Positions 55,521 to 64,000 of a DNA stretch of 64,000 nt are shown piece by piece (position 1 is the first letter of the stretch; each line of letters opens with the position of its first letter). Both the position numbers and the translations under genes were made by a program. The notes below the pieces were generated by a model that worked only from the letters and a program-made list of their open reading frames with translations, was not told where the DNA came from and ran no database searches. The stretch covers positions 49,978 to 113,977 of the forward strand of contig NZ_RCUX01000012.1 of NCBI RefSeq assembly GCF_003667565.1. The letters run 5' to 3'. The stretch comes from Mycetocola tolaasinivorans (GTDB lineage Bacteria; Actinomycetota; Actinomycetes; Actinomycetales; Microbacteriaceae).

Positions 55521-55535
55521 TACAAAAGTACTGTA
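55521..55535. promoter_or_regulatory. Candidate TetR operator
   Basis: TACA-AAAGTAC-TGTA, an imperfect palindrome with AGTACT at its centre, midway between the divergent starts. Confidence 0.45.
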
Positions 55536-55567
55536 ACATTCGAATGGTTCAAACGAAAGGACCCAAC

Positions 55568-56185
55568 ATGAAGGTTTTAATGATTTTTGACCACCCGTAC
55601 GGCGCGGGCGCATCCGAAAACACGCCGCATCGGCGCAGCTTTTCCGCAGCCCTCTCCGCCGCGGCACGCCGTGGCCTGGAAAAGGCGGGACACGAGGTCG
55701 ATCTCATCGATCTGCACGCAGACGGTTTCGATCCGGTGATGCACGAATCCGACCTGGCCGCTTGGCGGCAGTCCTCGGTGATCGATGAGCGGGTCGCGGA
55801 CTACCAGGCACGGCTTCGTGCCGCAGACCATGCGGTCTTCGTCTTCCCGATCTGGTGGGAGTCGATGCCCGCGAGCACCAAGGGCTTCCTCGACCGGGTC
55901 ATGACGAAGGGCATCGTGTATTCCGAGTCGAAGCCCGGGCGACCCTTTATCAACGGGTTGAAAAATCTCAGGGGCGTCACCCTGATCACCGTGATGACCA
56001 CCCCGGACTTCATTTACCGCTGGCTCTTTGGAAACCCCATCACGAAGATTCTCTTCCGGGGAACGTTCCGCAAGATCGGTGTGAAGAACCTGCGCTGGCT
56101 GAATCACACAAACCCCGCGGGAAAAACCCTTGAGCAGCGCGAGCGGATCCTGCAGGGCATCGAGGAGCGTTTTGCGGCGCTGTGA
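55568..56185 (+). CDS. Flavodoxin-like NAD(P)H:quinone oxidoreductase
   Basis: The 205-residue protein has the flavodoxin-fold quinone reductase pattern: KVLMIFDHPYGAGASENTPHRRSF at the start, VDLIDLHADGFDPVMHESD, and FVFPIWWESMPASTKGFLDRVM, as in MdaB/KefF/NQO1-like enzymes that use FMN or FAD. ATG 55568 is chosen because GAAAGGA precedes it. It probably detoxifies quinones under control of the divergent TetR. Confidence 0.85.
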   Translation: MKVLMIFDHPYGAGASENTPHRRSFSAALSAAARRGLEKAGHEVDLIDLHADGFDPVMHESDLAAWRQSSVIDERVADYQARLRAADHAVFVFPIWWESMPASTKGFLDRVMTKGIVYSESKPGRPFINGLKNLRGVTLITVMTTPDFIYRWLFGNPITKILFRGTFRKIGVKNLRWLNHTNPAGKTLEQRERILQGIEERFAAL

Positions 56186-56228
56186 GTTGTTGCGGTGCGC
56201 CGAGTCACCGCTACGTCACACGTGCAGC

Positions 56229-56253
56229 CCGCGCCAAACGCAAAGTGCCTGGT
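56229..56253. repeat. Left direct repeat of the nuclease islet
   Basis: 25-nt sequence starting CCGCGCCAAACGC and ending GCCTGGT, identical except for one base to 57432-57456. It corresponds to the 3' half of the tRNA-Thr terminator stem plus its T-rich tail (read on the minus strand). Confidence 0.85.
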
Positions 56254-56277
56254 GAGGCGCAGCTGATGCGGAGATGA

Positions 56278-57369
56278 GTGGCCTCACGCAATGACCGCGA
56301 GAATTTGCTGGCCGCTAGTATGACTGGCCTGACGGCAACTATACCCATTCGAAAACGACGCGCTCCGGAGGCTGCGGCCACGGAGAGAGCCCACCGCAGA
56401 CTAGCGCAAGCCGGTGTCGATTTCGCGCTAACAATGGCGCTGAGTGAGTTCAATGGAGGCCTAGAACTTGCTCGCTTCGAACGGGGCGCAGCGCGCCAGC
56501 TAGCAGTTAACTTGACCCCGGGAACTATCACCGCAAATGCCAAGGTCCGGAAGCGGAGATTTATTGTCTGGACGCTTGCTTGCGTAATGGGATTTCTGTT
56601 TGTGACCGGGGTAATTGGAATGCACATTTACCAGGCGACTCAGTATGACCGGACGCCGAGCCCCTTTGCCTGGGTAGGCAGCGCGTCAATTCTGCTAAAT
56701 GCTGTTGTCTTCTTCATCTGGTTAGGGTATTTCATCGCGCTTAAGTGGGCGCGTTCAGATCAGAGAGACAATCAGATTGCCGTGTTTACTGAGATCGCAG
56801 TGTCTGCTGCACGCGACGCGTGGGTGGCCAGGATGGACGAGGAATCTGAAAGGCAAGTAGCTGAGTCTCGGGCCGCTCATCAGCGAGTACTTCTGGCGGA
56901 CGCACGAAGAGCAGAAGCATCTGCACTCGAGGCAGAACTCCTTGCAATTGAGCTTGAGCTGCGCCGAACCTTTGACCCTTCGATTCCAACCCCAGCTGCT
57001 CAGCCTTATGGGGTCTCGCACCGCGGAGCGGAAGTATGGGTAGCACACTGGATGCAATGGCTCGGAGAACCAGACGCGGTCGTTACCAAGTTTGTTGGAG
57101 ATGGCGGTATCGATGTGGAGTCGAAACGGTACATTGCACAGGTCAAGAACTACAGCGGATCGGTAAGTGTTGCGGAGGTGCGCGAATTCGCGGGTGTTGC
57201 CAGCGTGGATGGTCGTGTACCGCTGTTCTTCACCTCCGGGATTTATACAGCGGGTGCGTTGGAATTTGCAGAGCGCGCGCGATTGGCATTGCTGGTTTAT
57301 GACGTTGTGGACGGAACCCTTTCTGGTGTGAATGTCGCCGGACAAGCCATTCGCCAGGCTGGACTATAA
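56278..57369 (+). CDS. Membrane-anchored Mrr-like restriction endonuclease
   Basis: The protein is 363 residues from GTG 56278 (GGAG 5-8 nt upstream) or 349 from ATG 56320. A basic N-terminal part is followed by two membrane helices (about 96-118 and 132-156), a Glu/Arg/Ala-rich coiled-coil region (170-230), and a C-terminal restriction-endonuclease domain of the Mrr type. The PD-(D/E)xK core is visible as GDGGIDV (D279) and QVK (Q288-K290), with EVW at 252-254. Base composition is clearly more AT-rich than elsewhere. No methylase is adjacent. A role in defence against foreign DNA is inferred from family and islet position. Confidence 0.8.
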   Translation: MASRNDRENLLAASMTGLTATIPIRKRRAPEAAATERAHRRLAQAGVDFALTMALSEFNGGLELARFERGAARQLAVNLTPGTITANAKVRKRRFIVWTLACVMGFLFVTGVIGMHIYQATQYDRTPSPFAWVGSASILLNAVVFFIWLGYFIALKWARSDQRDNQIAVFTEIAVSAARDAWVARMDEESERQVAESRAAHQRVLLADARRAEASALEAELLAIELELRRTFDPSIPTPAAQPYGVSHRGAEVWVAHWMQWLGEPDAVVTKFVGDGGIDVESKRYIAQVKNYSGSVSVAEVREFAGVASVDGRVPLFFTSGIYTAGALEFAERARLALLVYDVVDGTLSGVNVAGQAIRQAGL

Positions 57370-57431
57370 CTACCTCATTTGAGCGGGCCAATCAGATAAC
57401 CCTGACTGTGTATGAGTCTCGGCGCGTAATT

Positions 57432-57456
57432 CCGTGCCAAACGCAAAGTGCCTGGT
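57432..57456. repeat. Right direct repeat of the nuclease islet
   Basis: Second copy of the 25-nt repeat (one mismatch to 56229-56253), forming the distal part of the tRNA-Thr terminator. Confidence 0.85.
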
Positions 57457-57479
57457 CAAATTTGCATCTGACCAGGCAC
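57436..57479 (-). terminator. Terminator of tRNA-Thr
   Basis: On the minus strand GTGCCTGGTCA pairs with TGACCAGGCAC (11 bp, 10-base loop), followed by the tail TTTGCGTTTGG. Confidence 0.75.
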
Positions 57480-57486
57480 CGAGTGG

Positions 57487-57559
57487 AGCCGCCTGCGGGA
57501 ATCGAACCCGCGACCTTTTCATTACGAGTGAAACGCTCTACCGACTGAGCTAAGGCGGC
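57487..57559 (-). tRNA. tRNA-Thr (anticodon CGT)
   Basis: A 73-nt cloverleaf on the minus strand: acceptor GCCGCCT with AGGCGGC, D arm AGCTCAGTCGGTAGAGC, anticodon stem TTTCA/TGAAA around CTCGTAA (anticodon CGT), and T arm CGGGTTCGATTCCCG. Discriminator T. CCA is not encoded. Confidence 0.95.
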
Positions 57560-57655
57560 CGGACGGGGCAAAAGCTCCGTACCGGAAACGAGCTTAGCGT
57601 CTCGGGGCGTAATTCGAAAAACGCAACCCCGCCCGCGTCGCTATTTTGTCGCGGG

Positions 57656-57661
57656 TAGGAT
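57656..57661 (+). promoter_or_regulatory. -10 element TAGGAT before the PBP4 gene
   Basis: TAGGAT, seven bases, then ATG at 57669; leaderless arrangement with one extra base. Confidence 0.55.
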
Positions 57662-57668
57662 CGCAACT

Positions 57669-59117
57669 ATGGACGATCAGCAGCCCGACCGGGTGAACCA
57701 GACCGCCGCGACCACCCCGAGCACGACGTGGTGGCGTCGTCCGAGTTCCCTCGGGATTCTGGGCGGCGCGCTGGCGCTCGTGGTGATCGCCGCGGGATTT
57801 GCGGTCGGATCGGCGGCCCGCACCCCGGCCGCCGTCTCTGCGGTGCCCGCATCCTCCGAGCCGAGCGTGTCGCCCTCGGCGGAGATCCCGGTGCGGCCGG
57901 TCCCGCAGCAGGCCATTCCGGCCGCGGCTCGTACCTGCTCGGTGGAATCCCTCACGCATGATCCTCGCCTCGGCACGTTCCAGGCGCAGGTTTATAACGT
58001 CGCCACCGGCGAGATCCTGTTTGAGCGCGACCCGGATACCCCGCGTGCAACCGCGAGCTCCATGAAGATTCTCACCGCCGCGGCCGCACTGCACGTTCTG
58101 GGGCCCGACTATCGGGCCAGCACCCGCGTTGTCGCCGGACCGGATGCCAGCACCATCGTGCTGGTGGGCGGGGGAGACCTCACCCTCAGCCGGCTGCCCA
58201 GCGGTACCGAGCCGGTGTATACGGGGGCCGCGCACCTCGACGAGCTCGCGAAAAAGGTCACCGCGGCGCGCAAGGCGGCGGGGATCAGCGAGCCGGTGCG
58301 GCGCATTCTGCTCGACAGCACATATTTTGGCGGCCCCACCTGGGATCAGAGTTGGCCCGCGACCGAGCGTCAGGCCGGCTGGCTTTCGCACATCACCGCG
58401 CTGCAGGTAGACGCCGATCGGGCCGACCCGAAGGCGTTCCTTTCTCCCCGCGGGGAAGATCCGATCGGCCGTGCCGGTGCCGCCTTCGCCGGCTACTTCC
58501 CGGGGGCAACCGCGGCCGTCGGCACCGCGACCACCGGGGCAACAGAGCTGGCGAGCGTGCAGTCGGCACCGCTGTCCACCCTCATTCCGCTGATGCTGGT
58601 GCCCTCGGATAACACGCTCGCGGAAATGCTTGGCCGACAGGTCGCGATCAAGATGGGCACGGGAAACACCATGGCCGCGGTCTCGCAGGCCATTCCCGAG
58701 GCGCTGAAAACCTACGGGTTGGACACCTCGGCACTCACGATCGCCGATACCTCGGGTATGAGCCCCAACAACGCGGTGCCGCCGGCGTATCTCGCGAGCC
58801 TCTATCTCAAGGTTGAGGCGCGGGAGGCGAACCTCGGCTACATCCGCGACGGTCTCGCGGTTGCCGGACAAACCGGAACGCTTGGCTACAGCAACCGCTT
58901 CACCGGTGCCAATGCGGTCGCGCGCGGACACATCGTCGGGAAGACCGGATCGATCACCCGCGCCTACACCCTCGGAGGCTTCATCGATGCGGCCGACGGG
59001 GGCACCCTCGCGTTTGTGATCTATGCCACCGGCAGGGTTTCCGAATCCGCTCGACAGGGTATCGATACCGTGGCCACCGGGTTTTATCGCTGCGGCAATG
59101 GGCTCTCCAACCACTAG
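57669..59117 (+). CDS. dacB: D-alanyl-D-alanine carboxypeptidase/endopeptidase (PBP4 type)
   Basis: The 482-residue class C low-molecular-weight PBP has one N-terminal membrane helix (about 24-45), which may be a signal anchor. The three penicillin-binding motifs are intact: SSMK (SxxK) near residue 119, SDN in VPSDNTLAEML, and KTG in VGKTGSITRAYTLGG. It trims or cleaves peptidoglycan cross-links outside the membrane. It stands alone between the tRNA-Thr gene and pncA with its own leaderless promoter. Confidence 0.92.
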   Translation: MDDQQPDRVNQTAATTPSTTWWRRPSSLGILGGALALVVIAAGFAVGSAARTPAAVSAVPASSEPSVSPSAEIPVRPVPQQAIPAAARTCSVESLTHDPRLGTFQAQVYNVATGEILFERDPDTPRATASSMKILTAAAALHVLGPDYRASTRVVAGPDASTIVLVGGGDLTLSRLPSGTEPVYTGAAHLDELAKKVTAARKAAGISEPVRRILLDSTYFGGPTWDQSWPATERQAGWLSHITALQVDADRADPKAFLSPRGEDPIGRAGAAFAGYFPGATAAVGTATTGATELASVQSAPLSTLIPLMLVPSDNTLAEMLGRQVAIKMGTGNTMAAVSQAIPEALKTYGLDTSALTIADTSGMSPNNAVPPAYLASLYLKVEAREANLGYIRDGLAVAGQTGTLGYSNRFTGANAVARGHIVGKTGSITRAYTLGGFIDAADGGTLAFVIYATGRVSESARQGIDTVATGFYRCGNGLSNH

Positions 59118-59223
59118 GCCGCCGCACACCGAGTGTTTCGCCGGTGTAAATGCTTTTCCCGCAATACTGGATGCCCCGCGCCCGGGACACTAGGGTGGTA
59201 GGCACCTGGCTGAAGGGAAACAC

Positions 59224-59841
59224 ATGTCTCGGGCGCTGCTCATTGTCGACGTACAGAACGACTTTACGGAGGGTGGCGCGCTCGCCGTGTCCGGGGGTGC
59301 CGCGCTGGCGCGGAACGTCAGTACCCACATTGATGAGCACGCCGGTGCCTACGACCTCGTGGTGGCCTCGCGAGACTGGCATGACGCCACCAACAGCAAT
59401 GGCGGGCACTTCGCCACCCCGCCCGAGGAACCCAACTTTGTGAGCACCTGGCCGGTGCACTGCGTCGCGGATACCGATGGCGCGGACTACCACCCCGAGC
59501 TGCGTCTTCCCGCGGGCACCGTGCACGTGTACAAGGGGCGGGGCATCCCCGCCTATTCGCTCTTTGAGGGTGCGGCGGGTGCGCGCCACTCCGCCGATCC
59601 CGCCGACCCGCGCGGTATCCCCGAGGTGCTGCGCGCCGCGGGCATCACCACCGTCGACGTGGTGGGGATCGCCACCGATCACTGCGTGCGCGCCAGCGCG
59701 ATCGATGCGCTGAGCGCCGAGTTTGATGTCCGCGTCCTGACCGACCTGGTGGCCGGCGTTGATGCCGACGCCAGTGCCCGCGCGCTCGAGGAGCTGCGTG
59801 CCGGTGGGGCCGAGCTCGCTCGCTCCGAGGACGTGGTGTGA
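59224..59841 (+). CDS. pncA: Nicotinamidase
   Basis: The 205-residue isochorismatase-fold enzyme hydrolyses nicotinamide to nicotinate for NAD salvage. The triad D9 (VDVQNDF), K104 and C154 (ATDHCVRAS) is present. The metal site is formed by D51, H53 (RDWHD) and H62. This enzyme also activates pyrazinamide in mycobacteria. GAAGGGAAAC precedes ATG 59224. Its stop overlaps the start of the MMPL gene (GTGTGA). Confidence 0.92.
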   Translation: MSRALLIVDVQNDFTEGGALAVSGGAALARNVSTHIDEHAGAYDLVVASRDWHDATNSNGGHFATPPEEPNFVSTWPVHCVADTDGADYHPELRLPAGTVHVYKGRGIPAYSLFEGAAGARHSADPADPRGIPEVLRAAGITTVDVVGIATDHCVRASAIDALSAEFDVRVLTDLVAGVDADASARALEELRAGGAELARSEDVV

Positions 59842-62276
59842 ACGGCCGTCACGGATCGGACCGCCCGATCGACGACCGCGACCCCGATCGCGATCTCGAG
59901 CGCACCCCGACGCACGCAATTCCAATCATTACCCCGGAGTTCATCGCGGCCACCCGTGTGGCCGCCTCCCGGGTCACGGGCTCTCACCCGGTGATCTCTC
60001 CGGACGATCTCGCGGCGGCATCCGCTGCGGGCGCCGCCTCCGCCGGGGCCCGGGCGAGCGTTCCGCCGACCCCGCCCGAGATCCCGTCGAGGCCCTCGCT
60101 CGGCTCCCGAGTTCCCCGCTGGCTGCGGATCCTGCTGCCCGCAGTGCTGATCATTCTGTGGGTGGCGGGCGGTGCCATTGGCGGCCCCTACTTTGGCAAG
60201 GTCAAAGAGGTCTCCACCAACAACCAGATCAGCTATCTCCCGGCCAGCGCCGACGCCACAAAGGTGGCGGCCGCACTTCCCGGCTTTAGCGAGTCCGATG
60301 CCATTCCCGCGGTCCTGGTTTTTGCTCGGGACTCCGCCCTCACCGAGGCGGACCGCGCGGTTATCGCCGAGAGGGCGGCGGCCATCGCCGGGACCCCGGG
60401 AATCTCCGAGGCACCGTCCCCGGCGATTTTCAGCGAGGATGGCCGAGCCGCCACCGTTTTTGTGCCGATTGACAGCGAGGACGCCAGCGACACGGTCTCG
60501 GCTCTGCGCACCTCGCTCTCCGCGGACCTCCCGTCCGGATTGTCCGCCTATGTGACCGGCCCCGCCGGTTTCACCACCGATCTCGTGGGCGCATTCGCGG
60601 GAATCGACGGGCTGCTGCTGCTCGTCGCGCTCGCCGCGGTGTTTGTGATCCTTGTGATCGTGTACCGCTCGCCGCTGCTGCCGGTGCTGGTACTCGCGGC
60701 CTCGATGTTTGCGCTGTGCACCGCGCTGCTCACCGTGTGGTGGCTGGCGAAGGCGGGAATCGTCCTGCTCAACGGTCAGGTACAGGGCATCCTGTTCATC
60801 CTGGTGATCGGTGCCGCGACCGACTACGCGCTGCTCTACGTTTCGCGCTATCGCGAGGCCCTGCGCGACCACGAGTCGCGGTGGGATGCCACGATGACCG
60901 CGCTACGCGGAAGCTTTGAGCCGATTCTGGCCTCCGGCGGCACGGTGATTGCGGGTCTTCTGTGCCTGCTGCTCAGCGACCTCAACAGCAACCGCGCGCT
61001 CGGACCTGTGGCCGCGATCGGCATCCTGTTCTCCGTGCTCTCTGCCCTCACATTCCTCCCGGCGCTGCTGCTGGTCGCCGGACGCGTCGCGTTTTGGCCG
61101 CGCAACACCCGGTTTGGAAGCGCGCACCCCGTGCTTGCCGGACCGGGGGCCCGCGGCTGGTGGCCCCGAGTGGGTCGTGCGGTCACGCGGCGTCCGCGTC
61201 TGATCTGGATCGGCTGCACCGTGGTGCTCCTCGCTGCCTGGATCGGAATTCCGCAGCTCAACGCGACCGGTGTTCCGCAGAGCGCCCTGGTGCTGAATGA
61301 GTCGCCCGCGCGTGATGGCCAGAAGGTTCTGGCCGAGCACTTCCCGGGTGGTGCCGGCAGCCCGATCCAGGTGCTCACCCCCACCTCCCGTGCCGCCGAG
61401 GTCATCGAGGTGCTCACCAAGAACGATGGCCTCGAGCAGGTTCAGGCTCTCGCAAAGGACTCCCCGAGCGGTTCGGCCGCGGCCACCGTGGTGAACGGTG
61501 AGGCCGTCTTTACCGCGCCGGGTAACCCGGCCGCACCCCAAACCGTGAGCCCCACGGTGTCCGTCGGACACATTCTGTTGCAGGCCACGCTCAACGCCGA
61601 ACCAGACTCGGATGCCGCCGAAAAACTCGTGCGGGACCTCCGCACCGAGCTGGGCGGCGGCAGCGAACGGGTCAGCGTGGGCGGTACCACCGCGACGGCG
61701 ATCGACACCAACGATGCGGCCACTCACGACCGCAACCTGATCATCCCGATCGTGCTCGTTGTGATCCTGCTCATCCTGATGCTCCTGCTGCGCTCGATCC
61801 TCGCCCCGATCATCCTGATCGCCACCGTGGTGCTGTCGTTTGGTACGGCCCTCGGGGTATCGGCCTGGGTGTTTGATGGCGTCTTCAACTTCCCCGGTGC
61901 CGAACCCGCGGTTCCGCTCTACGGGTTTGTGTTCCTCGTGGCGCTCGGAATCGACTACAACATCTTCCTGATGACGCGGGTGCGGGAGGAATCGAAGCGC
62001 TTTGGCACCAGGCCCGGCATTCTGCGTGGACTCTCGATCACCGGTGGGGTTATTACCTCGGCGGGCATCGTCCTCGCGGCCACGTTTGCGGCCCTGGGCG
62101 TGATCCCGATCCTGTTCCTCGCTCAGATCGCCTTCATCGTGGCGTTCGGTGTGCTGCTGGATACCCTGATCGTCCGCTCGCTGCTGGTGCCGGCCCTCGC
62201 CTACGACATCGGGCCGGCGATCTGGTGGCCCAGTAAACTCTCGCGTGAGCCCAGCCCGCGCGCCCGCCAGGATTAA
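59838..62276 (+). CDS. MMPL family RND-type transporter
   Basis: The 812-residue protein has the MMPL layout: a cytoplasmic N-terminus (1-95), a membrane helix (about 97-115), an external domain, six membrane helices (about 255-430), a second external domain, and five more helices to the end. The proton-relay pairs are AATDYALLYVSRYRE in the first half and LGIDYNIFLMTRVRE in the second, as in MmpL. It exports lipids or drugs using the proton gradient; the substrate is unknown. The GTG start overlaps the pncA stop by 4 bp. Confidence 0.9.
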   Translation: MNGRHGSDRPIDDRDPDRDLERTPTHAIPIITPEFIAATRVAASRVTGSHPVISPDDLAAASAAGAASAGARASVPPTPPEIPSRPSLGSRVPRWLRILLPAVLIILWVAGGAIGGPYFGKVKEVSTNNQISYLPASADATKVAAALPGFSESDAIPAVLVFARDSALTEADRAVIAERAAAIAGTPGISEAPSPAIFSEDGRAATVFVPIDSEDASDTVSALRTSLSADLPSGLSAYVTGPAGFTTDLVGAFAGIDGLLLLVALAAVFVILVIVYRSPLLPVLVLAASMFALCTALLTVWWLAKAGIVLLNGQVQGILFILVIGAATDYALLYVSRYREALRDHESRWDATMTALRGSFEPILASGGTVIAGLLCLLLSDLNSNRALGPVAAIGILFSVLSALTFLPALLLVAGRVAFWPRNTRFGSAHPVLAGPGARGWWPRVGRAVTRRPRLIWIGCTVVLLAAWIGIPQLNATGVPQSALVLNESPARDGQKVLAEHFPGGAGSPIQVLTPTSRAAEVIEVLTKNDGLEQVQALAKDSPSGSAAATVVNGEAVFTAPGNPAAPQTVSPTVSVGHILLQATLNAEPDSDAAEKLVRDLRTELGGGSERVSVGGTTATAIDTNDAATHDRNLIIPIVLVVILLILMLLLRSILAPIILIATVVLSFGTALGVSAWVFDGVFNFPGAEPAVPLYGFVFLVALGIDYNIFLMTRVREESKRFGTRPGILRGLSITGGVITSAGIVLAATFAALGVIPILFLAQIAFIVAFGVLLDTLIVRSLLVPALAYDIGPAIWWPSKLSREPSPRARQD

Positions 62277-62281
62277 ACAAA

Positions 62282-62312
62282 GCGGCCCGGTTCACCGAAC
62301 GAACCGGGCCGC
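62282..62312 (-). terminator. Terminator of the alpha/beta hydrolase gene
   Basis: GCGGCCCGGTTC and its complement (12 bp) with a 7-base loop; on the minus strand it is followed by TTTGTTTAAT. It also lies right after the MMPL stop codon, so it can serve both genes. Confidence 0.85.
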
Positions 62313-62326
62313 GATCGTGTTTGCGG

Positions 62327-63237
<911 letters not shown>

Positions 63238-63245
63238 ATTGCAAG

Positions 63246-63251
63246 TAGACT
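63246..63251 (+). promoter_or_regulatory. -10 element TAGACT of the TetR gene, leaderless arrangement
   Basis: TAGACT, six bases (GATGGC), then ATG at 63258. Confidence 0.65.
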
Positions 63252-63257
63252 GATGGC

Positions 63258-63818
63258 ATGACCACGGAAAAGATTGCCGATCGCATCGTCGCCACCGCCG
63301 ACCGCCTCTACTATGAGCGTGGCTTCACGGCGGTGGGCATGGCCGAGCTGCGCGATGCGGCAGGCGTCTCGTTGCGCCGGCTGTATATGGAGTTCCCCGC
63401 CAAGGACGCGATCGTCCGCGCGGTTTTGGAGAAGCGGCACCGCGAGTGGAGCGAGAGTGTCGAGGCTCGGATGGCCGAAGTGGATACGCCGCGCGATCGC
63501 CTGCTCGCGGTCTACGACTATCTCGCGGACTGGTTCTGCGACCACGATTTTCGTGGATGCGGATTCATTAATGCGTTTGGAGAGCTCGGGGGAGAAGATC
63601 CCGAGGTGCGGAGGATCGTGCGCGAGCACAAGGAGTCCTTCCAGCGACGTCTGGCCGAAATTACGACGGCGCTCGGTGCGCCACCGCTTCTCGCTGCGCA
63701 GCTCGCGCTCTTGGCGGAGGGTGCGCAGACCACCGCCGCGATCGCCGAGACCGCCGAGGCTGCCGGACAGGCCCGCGCGGCAGCAGAGGTGCTGATTGAT
63801 CACGCACTTGGTGTCTAG
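63258..63818 (+). CDS. TetR family transcriptional regulator
   Basis: The 186-residue regulator has the helix-turn-helix IVATADRLYYERGFTAVGMAELRDAAGVSLRRLYMEFPAKDAIVRAVL. The C-terminal half resembles regulators of the AcrR/YcdC-like group (GFINAFGELGGEDPEVRRIVREHK). It is divergent from the alpha/beta hydrolase and the two GAGAATnnnCATTCTC-like operators fit control of both promoters. Confidence 0.88.
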   Translation: MTTEKIADRIVATADRLYYERGFTAVGMAELRDAAGVSLRRLYMEFPAKDAIVRAVLEKRHREWSESVEARMAEVDTPRDRLLAVYDYLADWFCDHDFRGCGFINAFGELGGEDPEVRRIVREHKESFQRRLAEITTALGAPPLLAAQLALLAEGAQTTAAIAETAEAAGQARAAAEVLIDHALGV

Positions 63819-63862
63819 GCTTCAGTTCACGTGTTTTCGGGGTTTTGCTGGCCGACACGCCA

Positions 63863-64000
63863 TTAAACGGGCTCGATTTGCCCGAACTGTGGAACCTGCG
63901 TAAAGTAATACTCATCACCCCAAAGGTGCGGCTCGCTAGAGCGGCCGGCCTCAAGCGGGATCATCCCCACACTTTCAACACGCCGGACTTGTTCCTGGCT
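63863..64000 (-). CDS. C-terminal end of an unidentified gene (5' part beyond the window)
   Basis: An open frame enters from the right edge on the minus strand and ends at TAA 63863-63865, giving the last 45 residues. The readable parts are RRVESVGMIPLEAGRSS, EPHLWGDEYYF and VPQFGQIEPV. It has normal codon use with G/C at third positions, so it is likely a real gene, but I do not recognise the family. It is convergent with the TetR gene. Confidence 0.6.
   Translation of the reverse strand, partial: SQEQVRRVESVGMIPLEAGRSSEPHLWGDEYYFTQVPQFGQIEPV

Noticed and set aside
56278..57369. Possibility of a toxin-antitoxin or full restriction-modification system in the islet
   Set aside because: Only one gene fits between the repeats; no methylase, specificity subunit or antitoxin frame is present.

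Overview
The window is GC-rich (about 65-68% G+C), has dense operons and many short intergenic gaps. It looks like the chromosome of an actinobacterium, most likely a member of the Microbacteriaceae. Supporting signs are the dnaX-recR-lysC-asd order, topA-tmk with holB nearby, LAxTG-type sorting signals, a 6C RNA next to a Tad-pilus ATPase, ThiD-TenA fusion, malate:quinone oxidoreductase, and repeated leaderless promoters of the form TAnnnT-N6-ATG. I cannot name a genus with confidence. There is no rRNA operon, CRISPR array, transposase or recognisable prophage.

Layout. 1-9 kb: the start of a large secreted protein (cut by the left edge), a FAD oxidoreductase, DnaX, RecR, aspartokinase and aspartate-semialdehyde dehydrogenase. 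9-17 kb: a sensor kinase translationally coupled to a membrane protein with a degenerate GGDEF domain, Mqo, thymidine kinase, then a TPP-riboswitch-controlled thiamine salvage operon (thiM, thiE, thiD-tenA). 17-24 kb: tRNA-Pro(CGG), metallophosphoesterase, a bifunctional PBP with PASTA domains, a DUF4177 protein, RidA and acetyl-CoA synthetase. 24-31.4 kb: 6C RNA and a Tad/Flp-type secretion locus that is split in two by a 3.4-kb block carrying a CBS-less IMP dehydrogenase, a MarR regulator and a pectinacetylesterase-like protein. 31.6-39.5 kb: TopA, Tmk, a secreted repeat protein, HolB and a secreted peptidase-like hydrolase. 39.5-42.5 kb: a bacterial eRF1-like (baeRF) protein, a FusB-like FBP protein preceded by a leaderless 30-codon reading frame, and NAD(P)HX dehydratase. 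42.6-50 kb: surface and lipoprotein cluster (a GH16 glucanase with discoidin domains, a lipoprotein, a phosphoesterase, an MmpS-like lipoprotein). 50-56 kb: accessory regulator/enzyme pairs (two TetR regulators with divergent partners, LtrA, a coiled-coil membrane protein, a CrtC/AttH-like protein). 56.2-57.5 kb: a low-GC islet with a membrane-anchored Mrr-like nuclease, bounded by 25-nt direct repeats derived from the tRNA-Thr terminator. 57.6-64 kb: PBP4-type carboxypeptidase, nicotinamidase, an MMPL transporter, an alpha/beta hydrolase with a divergent TetR regulator and two clear operators, and the end of an unidentified gene.

How things fit together: much of the window is housekeeping (replication clamp loading, recombination, lysine/threonine/diaminopimelate precursors, thiamine, cell wall). 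Accessory genes sit as small inserts between conserved neighbours. The best candidates for new biology are the repeat-flanked nuclease islet, the leader reading frame before the FusB-like gene, the interrupted Tad locus, and the kinase/degenerate-GGDEF pair.
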